The translations under genes and the position numbers were made by a program. A model generated the notes under the pieces. It was given only the letters and a program-made list of their open reading frames with translations, was not told the DNA's origin and did not search any database. Positions 23,018 through 36,200 of a stretch of DNA of 64,000 bases are shown piece by piece. This stretch comes from Ulota crispa (taxonomy: Eukaryota > Streptophyta > Bryopsida > Orthotrichales > Orthotrichaceae), in the NCBI GenBank assembly GCA_963920765.1, contig OY987250.1, positions 10,656,409 to 10,720,408 on the forward strand, in the 5' to 3' direction. Numbering within the stretch: the stretch's first letter is position 1; each line of letters begins with the position of its first letter.

Positions 23018-26000
23018 TTGGTTTTTTCAAGTAAGATCAGGCGTCCATGCTGACCCTAGAATCGGAAAACCCAAAAAGTTACAAACAATTCTACATAGCA
23101 AAGTCGTTTGTTGTTTCAATAGCAAAATTTTGAGCCCTTCGCAAGGTCCCTAAGAATCTCTTTCAAAGGGGTCTCTTTAATTGTTTTAATTTGTACTTTG
23201 GGATAATAAAATTTCCTTATATCCTATTATGCATTTGAGTACAATCATGGTTCACATTGGCATGTTCAATTTTCATTGGGTATCACGATTACATGTACAT
23301 ATTACCATGGTCCTTTTTCTCTATATTAAAATCTTCAACCTAGTATTTGTGGAGGTAACACTTAGTTGTGATTGTGTACAATAGTAGGAGAATAATTAAA
23401 AAATTGTGACATAGTACTAGATTGACATTTTCTATTCATAGTTTTTGTGATGTACAATAGGAAAGTCATACAAGGTAGAGACACTTCACATAAGTTCTCA
23501 CATGCTTCTAATGTATCTGGCCTAAGCTCAATAAATGTTAAGAGTGTCAATTCTCAAGGGCCTTGTGGAGGGTTCAAAATTTTGCTAATATTAAATTTTA
23601 CAAATCCAATCCTTAAATGTTAATTTGGACAGTTTTTTTTGCCAGTAGAGTGGATGATGAAGAAAAAACTACGTAGGATGGAGATAGCCATTGTCCTTTT
23701 TTTTTAAGTGATTGTGGAGACATGGTCCATCATGAAAGGTAAAGAAATTTGTGAGTAAGAATTGATGGTAAGCTAAAAAAAATTATGGAAAAACTAAAAA
23801 ACAGCAAGTTTTTGAAAAGCTCAAAGTTTAAAATGCACAATTGAAAGGCCTTAGGTACACAATTATAAGTGAAATTTAATGTTTTGACAAAAAAATCTAG
23901 GACCACGGCTCACATATCCTCCCTCATTATATAGCATTCCCTTTTCCAAAATATGTACATTTACTTCCAGTTTGTTGAATGTAGTTGCATGCTTTACAAT
24001 TTTAACTACATTGAGATGCAAAAAAGAAGCTTTTTTAGGATAGCCAAGAGGTTTTCTTTTTTTGGAAGGTCATGCCAATGGATGACTCTACTTTAGTGAT
24101 AGTAGTTGTATGCAAGTAAGCAGCCATTTAGTTTCCATGCTTACAAAGCAAGTATTCTTTATAGCACTAGTTTTCTCCAAAGAAATTCAAAATTTCCAAC
24201 CAATTTTTAGCAAAAATCAGAAAAAAAAAAGAAGATGCAATGGCTAACTTGCTCCCTAGTCTTGAGGTAGTGTTACTTCATTTTGGATGAATGTGCATTT
24301 TTTCAGATGAGAAATGATAATTGATCTAAATTATATATGTTTCATGGAAGAACATTAAAACTCTTATTGATCTTAATTGCTTTGACAGCCTTGTGTGGGG
24401 CCAAGGTAAAAAATCTCAGCTATTTTACATACAATGGTAAAAATAAAAATCTCCTCTATTTCGGAGGTGATCATTTTTACTTTCCCTTCGATTTTCTAGG
24501 CTGAACGAAGTTTTTGAATCTAGGTGCAAATTTAAAATTCCCTCATTCAATCCCCTAATGGTAAATATCTAAAAACTTACATTTTATAGCCGGTGAAATC
24601 AAAGCTTTTCCATCTAACATCAACCAAGTTTTAGTGTTCTCATGTTTCATAAGGGTTTGCAATGTAAAGTACATTAAATATTGCGTTTAGGTTGTCCCAC
24701 ACTAATTTCTCAACACTTTACACTATATCAAAACTTACTAATATTATAGTAATTTTTATCAACAATTATTTTAATATAAAAACTTTTTAAAAAGGCCTGT
24801 CAACATCAATATAGTTGTGAAAATGCAAACAAGCAATATCTAGGTTGTAAACCATGTGAAATCTTAATGTTTAGAGAATTGCATGTACCTCCCAAAGTGG
24901 CCAAGCAATGAGTCATGAGGTAAGGTATGAGGCTCATGAATTGACCATCTAAGGGAAAGAGGACATTTGTGGAAAAATCAAGCCAAAATAGCAATATAAA
25001 AATACTTTTGGTAGAAAGTCAAAGAAGAAACAATTCTAATGCCATTTAAGTTAATTTTTTTTGAGTTAGTATGAATTAACTACAATTTATCAAAGAAAAG
25101 GGGCCATAGGTAGCTAGTCTTGATCATAGGTTGTAGCACTTGTGATTCAAAGGTGGCTTGTAAATAGAGCACATGAATTCAAAGAGCAACCACTACAAAA
25201 TTGAAGATGTTCAATTAAGTCCTTTAAAGTGTGCAAGCACCCATTCCATATTCCAATACTCAAGTTATGATTGAAACATATATTTACTTATTTTAGTTTG
25301 AAAAATATCTATAATTTACTCAAAGACAAAACTCAGCACAATTATGACTAATTAGTGCACAAAGCAATAGCTCTTGTTGCTTTATTGAGTCTCTAAAACC
25401 ATGCATACACAAGGGCAATTTTTGAACATAGAAAGTGTGACCCATTTAAGAAGCTCTCTTGCATTATTTTTGAAAGCTCTACCTGAGCGGTTCTAAATGC
25501 TCAAATGAAATTCAAGCCTCCTACCACAACTTTTCAAGATAAGACAACCTAATTGTTAAGACAACCTAAATACAATAGTGTAGATATTCCCAAAGTAGAT
25601 AATATATTCTCAACTTCATACCAACAAGCATTAAATTCTACTTTCATTAATTTAAATACTATAGGTTGTTAGTAGATTTGACATAAAATAATTCCCCAAA
25701 ATTTTACCTAATTATTTTATAAATCAATCTCCAAAAATGCCAAATACCAAACAAATCGAAAAATTGAAATGTATAAGATTATGAAAGTCATTAAGCTTAA
25801 CTAACAATACAGTATACAACCCAAATGCACACACACGGTGAGTTTTAAATCGGATAGTAATGGGTATGTTTACCTCGAGTAGCTTCATTGACTTGTATTC
25901 CTTAAAAAATGAGGAAAGAATTCTGGGTCCGGAGTTTAATGATGACCTCCTCTTACAAACCCTAATGCCATAATTGCATTTTAATAGTTCCAATCTGCAT

Positions 26001-27659
26001 GTCAGGACGTCAATATCAGGACGTCAACAGCCATATTTTTGTTGATAAATTTTGAAAGTGACTGGCATTTGACTGGGTAATTGAGTATTAGTGCCCGAGG
26101 AGATTTTAAGTTTCCTTGCTAAAAACCTACATTTCTCACTTTTAACCAATTTTTTTCAGATAATGCCTATATTCTTACATTATAATTAGATGGTTTCTAA
26201 AAACCTAGCAGTTTTTTATTCGAACTGACTCCAATTTCGATCAATTGTTTTGACATTTCGTTTGGGTGACTTTCTATTCTTTGTTGAATCTCCCTGGCTC
26301 ATTGCTATGGGTTTTTCAAGGTTCCATGTAAGTGTGTGGAGGAACTTCTTTATTTTCTTACTACGAAGTAGAGAACAAGAGTCTCATCCAAACACAACCT
26401 TGGGATAAACTGATAAAGGGAGATTTTTGAGCTTCATAGGCTAATATCCAACATTTCCCATTTTTAAATAATTTTTGCTAGACTCCATTGTTTGTTGCCT
26501 AAATTTGTATCGTGATTGTATATAATTTCAAAACTCAGCCATTTTTTCTTTCTTATCAATCAAAGATCAAAGAACAACTACTTCCTAGTTTTAAGGATAT
26601 TTTTTTTGCCCACTCTACTTTGGAGTTTAAAAAAAAATCCAATCTTGTTGTAGATTAAGTAACTGAGACTATCATGGTGCAAAGGTGGTTCAACAATTTT
26701 CAAAAGTTTTCATGTCCTCTTCTAAGATTTTGCTTTGAAGAAGATATATGAAAAATGAACACTTTCAATCCACATGTGCATGAACACTTTGACATATTTG
26801 TTTACCTCATTAACTATAAAACAAAGCCCTTTAGAAAGATGGTATGTAATCAAAGCTCACATGATAAGATGATAGGACATTGAAAAAATATTAGGTTAAA
26901 TTAGACTAAATGATTAGGTCTTATTGCATGTTATACAAATCAAAAGCATGAAGAGCATTTCATAGAATAACCTCTAGAAAAAGACCACTAAACTTTCTTA
27001 AGCTTTAAAACCATTTTAATATATTAAATTAAAGTTTCATTTTTCAAAATTCAATTAGCAAAAAAATCAACACACATATCATCAGAACCGTTTATGATAG
27101 GAGAATTGTATCTAAGTTCATCAAAAAAATTGCAAAAAGTATTAACATAAGCAGCTACATTTTCTTCAGTTTTTGAAGATTGGCTAGTGTTGTAGCCATA
27201 AAGCAAATTGGCCATTAACCAACTAATCATAAATATGATTAGATTTTTAATCTTTTTCTTAAAAAACATTTAATCTGATTATTTTCTTAAGAAATATGTA
27301 AAAAAAACTAGTAGCAGCAATTGTAATTTGTTTAGCTGTTTTTTGCATCATTGGTTAGAAAGTAAGTACAAACAAATAAAAGGCATAGTTTCATCCAGAG
27401 ATATTGTTATGAATGATTACTTTTAAATGATTTGCATGTAGAGTGATGTGTTTGTTTGCTATTTTCACATTATCAACTCAATCAAAATCATGTCAAAAAC
27501 CACCTAAATATGAAGTGAAAGTTTCATTTTAATAGTTAGTTCCTTTTTCAATTTATCACTTTTTGGTTGTATTCATGGTCTCAATATTGAAAGACTATTT
27601 GGGCATTTTGCTGATTTATTTTTCTTATACTATATAATACTAGTATACTACTTATTGTA
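23018..27659. other. Long AT-rich intergenic stretch
   Basis: No gene is supported. Recognisable pieces are: 24480-24610, shared with 20085-20230; 24640-24910, related to the CACTA-like segment at 59150-59451; 25540-25580, a fragment of the same family; and 23690-23750, shared with about 60180-60240. Short frames such as 25724-25993 (-) and 27051-27269 (-) have no motif that I recognise. Confidence 0.45.
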
Positions 27660-27908
27660 CCAACGGATTTATACCCCCCACCCCCTATCCCCGTGCTCCT
27701 CAATCCTTGTGCCCCCATATTGCCGTGCCCTCTATTCCCATGCCCCCTTATCCCCGTGCCCCTTTATCCCCATGTCTTCCTATCCCCATGCCCCCTTATC
27801 CCTGTGTCCCTTTATCCTTGTGCCCCCTTATCCCTGTGTCCCTTTATCCTTGTGCCCCCTTACCCTTGTGCCCCCTTATTCCCGTGCCCTCTTATCCTCA
27901 TGCCCTCT
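27660..27908. repeat. Pyrimidine-rich minisatellite
   Basis: About fifteen units, 16-17 bp each, of the type CCCCTTATCCCCGTGCC or CCCTTTATCCTTGTGCC in tandem. It is strongly strand-asymmetric, with C and T on the plus strand. Frames across it give Pro/Cys/Leu repeats that are an artefact of the unit. It does not match telomere repeats. Confidence 0.85.
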
Positions 27909-28304
27909 TTTGGCCAAGAGAAAGTTGTGGTGCAATTGCCAGTGACAGTGGTGCCAGTGACTTGTTAACGTCTAGTAAAGCAGATAAAAGAGAGTCATAT
28001 GTGATTTTACTTTACCCATTTATACCTTTTTGATCCTAGTCATACCCAAACCTAACTTATGCCCGACCCTAAATGATTGAACGCTATTATATGATAGGTC
28101 CTAACTGACTATCGGTTATTCTTTTAATAATATAGATGGTCTGACATCTTCTACTTTGTGATTTTATGCTAAAATTTCTACTTGCAAAAACTTGTCATAT
28201 ACGACTCCAATTTTTTTTTGTTGAAGACTGTGTCTGCCTTGAGCATAATAATTCCTTGTGTGATTAATGATTTATTAGTTGCCAAACAACAAGAACCAAT
28301 AAAT

Positions 28305-28707
28305 GGAATTGCTACAACCACACCCAAAATTGCTAACTCCACACCCCATGGTGTGCTTTGAGCATGGAGTGTGAGAATTCAATGTTATTTTTTTTAATTT
28401 GGATCAAAAAATTTGTTTGTCTCTATTGTTCTAAGGCTATATTCAAAAAAATTGGAGGTGTTTGAATTTGAAATTAAGAACATAGGACTTTGAATTACTC
28501 ATAGCAAAAATGCATCAAAAAATAGCAATGCTGCAATAAAAGTTCAACAAAAATTTGTATTTGTTCTTCTTTCTTGCAAGGAGTTAATAATGTTGTGATT
28601 GAATGAATGATGAACCACTTGAATATCAAAAAATAACATTAAATTCTCAGATCACGTGCTCACAAGGGTGTAGTGTTAGCAATTTTGGGTGTGACTTTAA
28701 CAATTCC
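28305..28707. mobile_element. Long-TIR MITE (403 bp)
   Basis: Inverted ends of about 42 bp: GGAATTGCTACAACCACACC at the left and GGTGTGACTTTAACAATTCC at the right, with further complementarity inward (AAATTGCTAACTCCACACCC against GGGTGTAGTGTTAGCAATTT). The interior is AT-rich and non-coding. Confidence 0.7.
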
Positions 28708-29859
28708 CTAAATAAAATGAAATTTGATCAACTTGCATTGTACAACAACCAATGTTTTAAACTTTGTTGCAAGAACAAAAGAAATTTATTTGTTAGTAAA
28801 ATTTGTAAAAAAAACTACAGAACGTGGTTAAAAAAATAATTTGTAGTTTAATCTTTCATTGAAAATTCAACTAATTTGTAGAAATTAACCAAAAGAGATC
28901 AATTTTTGTGTTCTTGTACGTTTTATACAATTTTTTGTTCAAGTAGTATATCAAACTGTAATTGGCACCAACAGCCGTTAACAAACATATTACAAAAATA
29001 ATATGACGGTTATTCTTAAAAAATACTTTAAGTTTTCCTATATGTATAGAAAACAAGCTTGTTTCTTTACTATATATCATAAAATATATAAGTTTTAACA
29101 GTTTCCTGGTACTCCAAAATTCTTCTTGAGATAGAAAAATGACATTTCTATAAACTTTTTCAAATATCCAAAAGTATTTTTTTTGTAGGGATACACTTGC
29201 TTTTCAGAAAAAAACATGGTGCAATTAGTCTAAAATAACATACATTATTAAATTAGCTAAGTGACTATTAGACAAAAATTAGCATCAAGATTTAGGTAAT
29301 CAGAATTTCTTTAGACTAGTAAGAGTGGTAGCAACTGTAATAATAATAGTATTTAAGGTCAAAATTGCTTTTAGTAAGTAATTTGTAAACTGTATTTACC
29401 AATGACTAGATTGACCGTATGTGTCCAAAAATAGCACATCATTATGAAATTTAAAATTATATAGTTTTATTTTTTGTTTTGTTGTTACACAATAGGCTTG
29501 TCAATGTATTGTAATGTTGACAAGATAAGAAGAATAATTTTTAAAGAGTGTATGGAATGCCACCCTCCAAGCCAGCCTACGCATATGGAGAGCCATATGT
29601 GTAATTCTATGCTTAAACAAGACTTCAACCAACTTAGAAAGTGCCATTTTAGCAAAGCCGTTTCTGTGCTTTTGCACCCGGAATGGAAGCAACATCATAT
29701 GAAACTACACAACTCCATTGTACTCCATAAACTTTTAAATTGAAATTGTTGCCTTTGGCACGTCAAGGGTTGTTCTCTTTATCATGCCTTACAAGGATTT
29801 CCTGCATAACAAACTTGTAATACTTACACGTAATGTAGTGAAAGTTTTGCAATAGTAAG
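28708..29859. other. Intergenic, no gene seen
   Basis: AT-rich. The frame 29474-29743 (+) contains several Cys/His residues but no recognised zinc-finger spacing. I do not call it. Confidence 0.35.
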
Positions 29860-30490
29860 TACATGTAGTTTACCCTATTATCACCTCGCTCCTATTATCA
29901 CTTTTCTATTTTCAAAAATTCATATCTTTTAAAATTTAGTTTCAAATCCAAATTTACAAGTATGGTTAGAAAGGTTTTAGAGTCCTTTACTAATTGTGAA
30001 ATTTTTGTTTCATTTGACCAAAATTTGCAAAAGATATAGCGTACTAGCTATGAAGACCTTAGTTAGATATACAATTTATTGCCCTCGCACCTTAGCTAAA
30101 GCAACGTCGATTGCAAAATATCAAAAATAAATGAAAACCGTCAACTAAGTTAGCACTTATGGATAACCATAGAGGTCAAGGAAAGGAAGAAGAAGTTCAA
30201 AAATGAAAATGACAAAATATTATCATGTATGACAATGAAAATCTCTAAGGAAGTGGTAAGGAAGTGATAATAGGACAATTTCAAATTTGAGTTGAACTTT
30301 GACCTTACCTCATTGTAACCTTGATAACTATTACATACTACACTCATTTAAGAATTTGAAACTTGGTACAAAACCTTAACTTGATTTCTTTCAGATGAGA
30401 TCATGACCATGTCATTTGATATATTATAACTATTTTTTTACTGATTTTTTGTCTAAGGCCCAATGATAATAGGGTAAACTACCTGTACAT
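29860..30490. mobile_element. TACATGTAGTTTACCC-ended element (about 630 bp)
   Basis: Ends TACATGTAGTTTACCCTATT and ATAGGGTAAACTACCTGTAC are inverted. The interior resembles, in the other orientation, about 51975-52380 (GCTAAGTTGACTAACTTCAG there; CAACTAAGTTAGC here). Non-coding. Confidence 0.65.
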
Positions 30491-30957
30491 GGAATTGAAA
30501 CTTTTAGAAACTAAATCACCATAGAAATGTCATGTATAAGAAGCTACACCTCACCATAGTCAACATGTTTTGTAGTTCGAAGATATTTTACTAGAACTTC
30601 AATAAATCAATTTATAAGGTAGCTATATATTGTCTTCTTTTTGCCATGTCATACATTACAACTTTTCTCCAAGAAACTTCAAACCTAAAATCAAGCCTCC
30701 TAAGTACAAAGCAACATGTTGAATCTGTGACTAAGCTTCTTCTCATTATAAATTGCAAAGTTACAATACTTTTTTCCGGAGATTACAACATAAACTTATT
30801 CCCTATTTTCTAATCCTCTAATTTCAATGACAAAGCCATTTATCCTAATTTACACTAACTCAAACATAATTTTACAAATGATATTCATACAAATGAAATA
30901 TCTTCTCTATAAAATATGATGTCCTAATTGAGAAACTACCAATCAATGAACTATTAG

Positions 30958-31053
30958 GATATGTTCACACTTAATTTTAGGAAGAGTATTAGCAATATGA
31001 CTTACATTCTAAAGATGTGTCCAAATACATCTAATTTTTCTTTGCTATTAACC
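30958..31053. mobile_element. Truncated GGRTATGTTCACAC Tourist-like MITE
   Basis: Follows the left end of the complete copy at 41488-41610 (GGATATGTTCACACTT and the interior AATACATCTAATT). It loses its right end just before the AGGTAG element at 31067. Confidence 0.6.
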
Positions 31054-31066
31054 TTAAGGTAGGAGG

Positions 31067-31192
31067 CTCAAGTTTTGTTCAAGCTCAAATTCCATTCGGC
31101 TCTAGGAAAGGTTGATATTTGAGGTAAAATATCTAGGACACTTGTTGATGAGTTAGGTAGGCTTAGATGGACGGTTTATGAGCCTCTTACCT
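31067..31192. mobile_element. AGGTAG-superfamily MITE (126 bp)
   Basis: TA-flanked ends AGGTAGGAGGCTCAAG and TATGAGCCTCTTACCT. The interior phrase GATATTTGAGGTAAAATATC and TTAGGTAGGCTTAG recurs in 55381-55703. Confidence 0.7.
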
Positions 31193-31200
31193 TACCACAC

Positions 31201-32130
31201 TTAACCCCTAAATGCCCAAGGCACCAGATTCTGGTGTCCAACAAATTTCAAAAAACTTTGAACCCTTGTTGAAGGTACATCTTTTATTGCTTTGAGGTTT
31301 TTTTTTTGGAAAAGTTGTGCATTGAAGTTAGCTTTACCGTTCAAATTCAACTTCCTCCATATTTTATTCCATTTGTTTTTGGTGGAAGGTTAACTACAAG
31401 CATACATTTTCTGTCATGAATAATGTTGTGAATAGTGTCATGAATAGTATTGTGAATAGTGTCACAGAGCCTATGGGAAGTTGCCACATTGAAAAGACAT
31501 GCATCAAGTTGAGCAAAAGGTGAAGATTTCCCTTGGGCACTCCCTTGGGCAATAAGGGCTTTTTTTCTGAAATTTTGACATCTAACAAAATCTAAAAGTG
31601 ATTTTGGACTAATTTCACTTGGAATGTTTTTGTTATTACAATTAGAATCTATTCACCATTGAAAATTCTTCATTTGTAATAATTTTTGGTCAATAATTGA
31701 AGTTGAAAATTTCTTTGTATTAGACGGTTGCGTTTTGATAGTTGTGTTGCAAGCTCATTTGTGAAATTGTGGTCATGGATTTGGAAGAGGGGCCATTGGT
31801 TTTGAAGTAACAACAATAAACACTAAAGCGTCCTAATTGGTTGTTTCCCAATTTTGTATCCAAAAGTTGCCAATTTGCATTAGAAGTTTTGGGCAGCTCC
31901 ATAAAAAGCAAAAAAATTCATACTCGTCATCATTCAATCACAAATATCTTAAAATCCAAGATGCCATTTTAAATTCTTTTTGGACAATGCCATCTAGAAA
32001 CCTTGAAGTTCAAAATTCAATAATTACAATTTTATTTTGATGTTTAATAATGATCTTACAAGGACAATCCAAAAATTTCAAAACTACCTTCCGAAAACAA
32101 GAAAAACACCCTTGCGAATTTAGGGGTTAA
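31201..32130. mobile_element. TTAACCCCTAAATGCCC-ended element (930 bp)
   Basis: Ends TTAACCCCTAAATGCCCAAGG and CCTTGCGAATTTAGGGGTTAA. The interior matches, in opposite orientation, 47010-47926 (for example the AGTGTCATGAATAGT region here against GTTCATGTCATTATTC there). A second sub-family of the TTAACCC group. Non-coding. Confidence 0.75.
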
Positions 32131-32430
32131 CACCAAGCTAGTGTCTCAAAACCAAAGTGGCTCAAACCAATGACCTAAAGCTTCGAGGGGAAGTGTCGGG
32201 ACCAGGGACGCTCGTCGTTCAAGACCTCGTTTCCATTCTCTCTCCGAACAAACTCCGTTCTTAATGCGAAGCTAGGTTAACTTACTCGTGCAGATCGAGC
32301 AGCAAAATTAATTCAATCGAAGGTTTGTCCGCATCTCTGACTATCAAACAAGCTATCAACCAATTCAGGCACTCTTCTCCTCTTCAGTATTCCGAACGGA
32401 GGAAATTTCTTCCGATGGTTTGATGTTTGC

Positions 32431-33030
32431 AGTCTTTTTTGTATGCGTAAGTAAAGTTGGACACTACCTCGTCCTGCTGCTGCTTTTGAGGTTTCTCTCC
32501 GTTAGTTAAGCCTTCTAGTCTTCCTGCCTGGACAATGCTGCTGCATGAGGAAGCTTGTTTTTCTGCACAAATGAGCAAGTTGGAATGAAGTCAATGAATT
32601 CTTAATTGCGCTGCACTTTTCGCGGTTGTAGCCGGACTTAGTGTGAGATCTGCGTTTCGTGTTATAATTCTTTCTTTGTTATCTAATTATCCGCATTCTC
32701 ACTCATTTCTTGCTAATTCCTTGCTAATTCCTTGCTAATTTTTTGCTTTTTTGGAGTCTTTTTTGTATGCGTGAGTAAAGTTGGATACTACCTCGTCCTG
32801 CTGCTGCTTTTAAAGTTTCTCTCCGTTAGTTAAGCCTCCTAGTCTCCCTGCCTGGACAATGCTGCTGCATGCGGAAGCTTGTTTTGCTGCACAAATGAGC
32901 AAGTTGGAATGAAGTCAATGAAGTCTTGTTGCGCTGCAGTTTTCACTGTTGTAGCCGGACTTCGTGAGAGATCTGCGTTTCTTCTGGTATAATTCTTTCT
33001 TTGTTATCTAATTATCCGCATTCTCACGCA
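32431..33030. repeat. Tandem duplication upstream of MND1 (about 275 bp, two copies, offset 324-325)
   Basis: Copy 1 is about 32431-32705 and copy 2 about 32755-33030. They share TCTTTTTTGTATGCGT, the CTACCTCGTCCTGCTGCTGC segment, and ATCTGCGTTTC through ATTATCCGCATTCTCAC with only a few differences. Each copy is followed by short repeats of the type TTTCTTGCTAAT or TTTCTTGCTCAT. The composition is more balanced than the flanks, so this is probably promoter or 5' UTR of MND1. Confidence 0.85.
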
Positions 33031-33298
33031 TTTTTTGCACATTTCTTGCTCATTTCTTGCTCATTTCTTGCTCACGTCTTGCTTATTTCTTTCTGATGCC
33101 TTGCTTATGTCTTGCGCATTTCTTTATTATGCTAATTATTATATATTTCTGTTAATTTCTTTGTTTTTTTGTGCAGAAGTATAAATCGAACTCTACAATT
33201 CGACTAACCTGAGAGACGTGTAGGAAAGGCGTGATCGCTTGCTTAGGGATAGAGGCTAGGGAAGATCTTCTTCCAAATCGTTGTGTTGACAGAAAAAT

Positions 33299-36200
33299 AT
33301 GGTGAGTTGTACTCTTGTAGGATTTTTGAGAATCAAATGATTTGTTACTGGCTCATTCATAGGCTTCATTTCAACTCCGTGAAATTTAGTACAATCGATA
33401 GGGAAATGTCGGAGAGAGAATAATTTGCTTGAAATCCACAGGCAGTTGCCTTCGTCAAATGCTGTGACTTATTCCTGTTGGAAGTAGGAAGAGTTCGTCG
33501 CCAGAGAACTGGCTTCACTTCTCTGTTGTGTTTAATGAAACTAGTTTAATTTGAGTTCGAGAGGTTTGCGTTTAGGAAAGGTTTGATGAAGTGCAGATTT
33601 AATAGGCGGTTTGTTGTGTGGCATTTTCTAGTCGAAGAAAAGAGGCTTGTCTTTGGAGGAAAAGCGGGATAAGATGCTTGAAGTTTTTTATGATAGCCAA
33701 AGTTTCTTTCAGGTAAGTAAATTTTGCGTTACATTTTCTAGTCAGGCTTCGAGAATAGAACAGGAACGGATCTCCTTGAATTTGTCGTGTAGTAGTCACA
33801 GTAAGTGTTCTCCTGCTATTTTTTGTTGTCTCTGAGGGCTAGTTGCTTGCTCCACTTGAGTTTGGAGAGTTATTTCCTTTAGGTGTTCTCCCGTTATTTT
33901 TGGCTGAATGTAACGAATTGCTGACAACAAGTATTTTGATCGATTTTGAAGTTGAAAGATCTGGAGAAGCTTGGACCAAAGAAGGGAGTTATCGTCCAGT
34001 CAGTGAAGGATGTCATACAAAGCTTAGTGGATGATGATCTTGTGTTCAAAGACAAGATTGGAACGTCTGTAAGTCATTTTATTATTTTTAACATGCTGTC
34101 AAGAATTGTGGGAGTCAATTTATTAGAAATGAACCTTGCGTTTAAGTGAGTACTTTTGAATTCTTGAGAATGATTCTAATGAACTAATGATTTTGCTTGT
34201 ATTCTCAATTTCACGATGTCATAAAAATCACAAACCGATTACTGTTGATTTGACTTTTCAAGGTAGTGTGGTATTATTTGGCAATATTGGGAGAGCAGAG
34301 GATTTGGTTTTTGCATTTCTTCTACAGGCATTGTTTGTGCTCACAATCTGTGGACTATTCACCGATGCATCTGTATCCCAGTATTTGAATGTCTTTTATC
34401 CTAACTTTATCTTACTAACATTCTGTGAAGGTATATTTTTGGAGTCTCCCAAGTCGTGCTGGAAACCAGGTACTGTGTGATTGTAAACTTCTCATTCGTC
34501 CATCCATGCTTTGGAATCGCAGACTACAGCAAGGAACCAGTCATAACATAGCGTTTTTCTCTGCCTCAGACTTTGAGAACTTGTCTGTAGCCAGGATGTT
34601 ATTTCGTACTCGATGTGACCGTTGAATATTGAAGCTCTGTTGTTTGTTTGTAATATGTGAGCTTGCTTAGAAAGCTTCACGTTGCGCTTGGTCTAGTGGT
34701 CTTTATTTCTTATAAATTTTCATAGGGGAATGTGTACAACAAATCGTGGATTCGTGACAGGATTCATAATTCCTTTCTTGCAGCTGAGACAAGTACGCGC
34801 AAAATTGGAAGACGATCACGCGGCTTTGAAAAAACGAGAATCTGAACTGGAGGAAAAACTTGAAAGTTCCAAAGAAGGTCGAGAAGAATCGGTAATTTTG
34901 TGTGCCTCACCAGCTCTGGTTCTAATACCCGTCCACAGGAGGAACTGTGTGTTTGTGCAGATCGAAGGAAATCAAATTTTTGTGCTGAAATATCTTTTAT
35001 AATCAATTACACCTGACGTTTTAGACGCCGAATGAAAGTTGTTTTCTTATGAGGCATTTTAAGTGGAAGTTTGACATTTGGACATGCACTTGTTGATGAA
35101 AGTTGAAAACTGTTCATTTCTCTTATATGATAGCAAGCTTCTGCTCAAAATTTCGGGTCTACATGACATGTAAAGAGGGCCAGAAAAAGATTTGACGACC
35201 ATCCATGCTCTTTTGCTCAGGTTGAGCGGCAAGCTGCGTTGCTGGAGTTTCATGCCATCGAAAAGAAGCATAAAGAACTCCAGGTAATTTATTATGGTAG
35301 TATTTATTACCTTTGCTTCCACCTCACCTCTGACGGATAGCATCAATTAGCTTACCTGTTATAGCTAGGATTCCTGTGTCTGGCTTGTAGAATCCTGTAT
35401 ATACTCAATAAGTTGCAAATTCTATGTCCCCAGGAGGAGATCAACAAATATGCAGATAACGACCCATCAGTGTATGAATCCATGAGTAAGCCATTATCCC
35501 TCGTTTCCTATTTCGCTACCGATGTGTTATGCTCATACTCCATATTTCCTAATCACACATTCAAGCTGCTTCTGGTGTTATTGTCGTTTAACCATCCTAC
35601 TCTGATGGCGGGGTTTTCCGGTTATGTCAGGAAATGCAACCAAGATAGCCCATGACTCTGCTAATCGATGGACGGGTGAGCCTATTAAATCTGAGCACCT
35701 TTTATAGTATTCTGTTTTGGCTAGGAACAGGTAATGTATATGATCAGAGGCCTGGAATAATGGAACACAATCGTGACATCGAGATCACTTGTCATGTGCG
35801 CAGACAACGTTTTTGCACTGCAAAAGTGGATTTCGAAGAAATTTCCTGAAGCACGAGATAAGCTTGAAGAGCTGTACAAAGAGGTAGGGATTGATCATCA
35901 CAAACTCTCAAGTTTCTCACACACCATTCTGAGAACTGGGGTAACTGAACCTATAAAGATACCTTGAGGCTGTCCAAATTTCCAAAAAAATGGAGATGTG
36001 TTATCAAGTACAACTTGGATGAATAATTCAGAAATGACTTTTAAACTGTAACCTATGATTCTAGATCACATCTATGCGATTGGATCTACCGTTGCACCAA
36101 CCAAATGATAAATCATGAAATCAAAATTGAAAACTTCCTTGTCAAAATGATTGTGAATTGATGATTTTTGATTTTTACATGAGTGTTTTTATTACGAGTT

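Noticed and set aside
27655-28033. Overlapping frames giving Pro/Cys/Leu repeats
   Set aside because: Artefact of the pyrimidine-rich minisatellite. Three frames are open at once.
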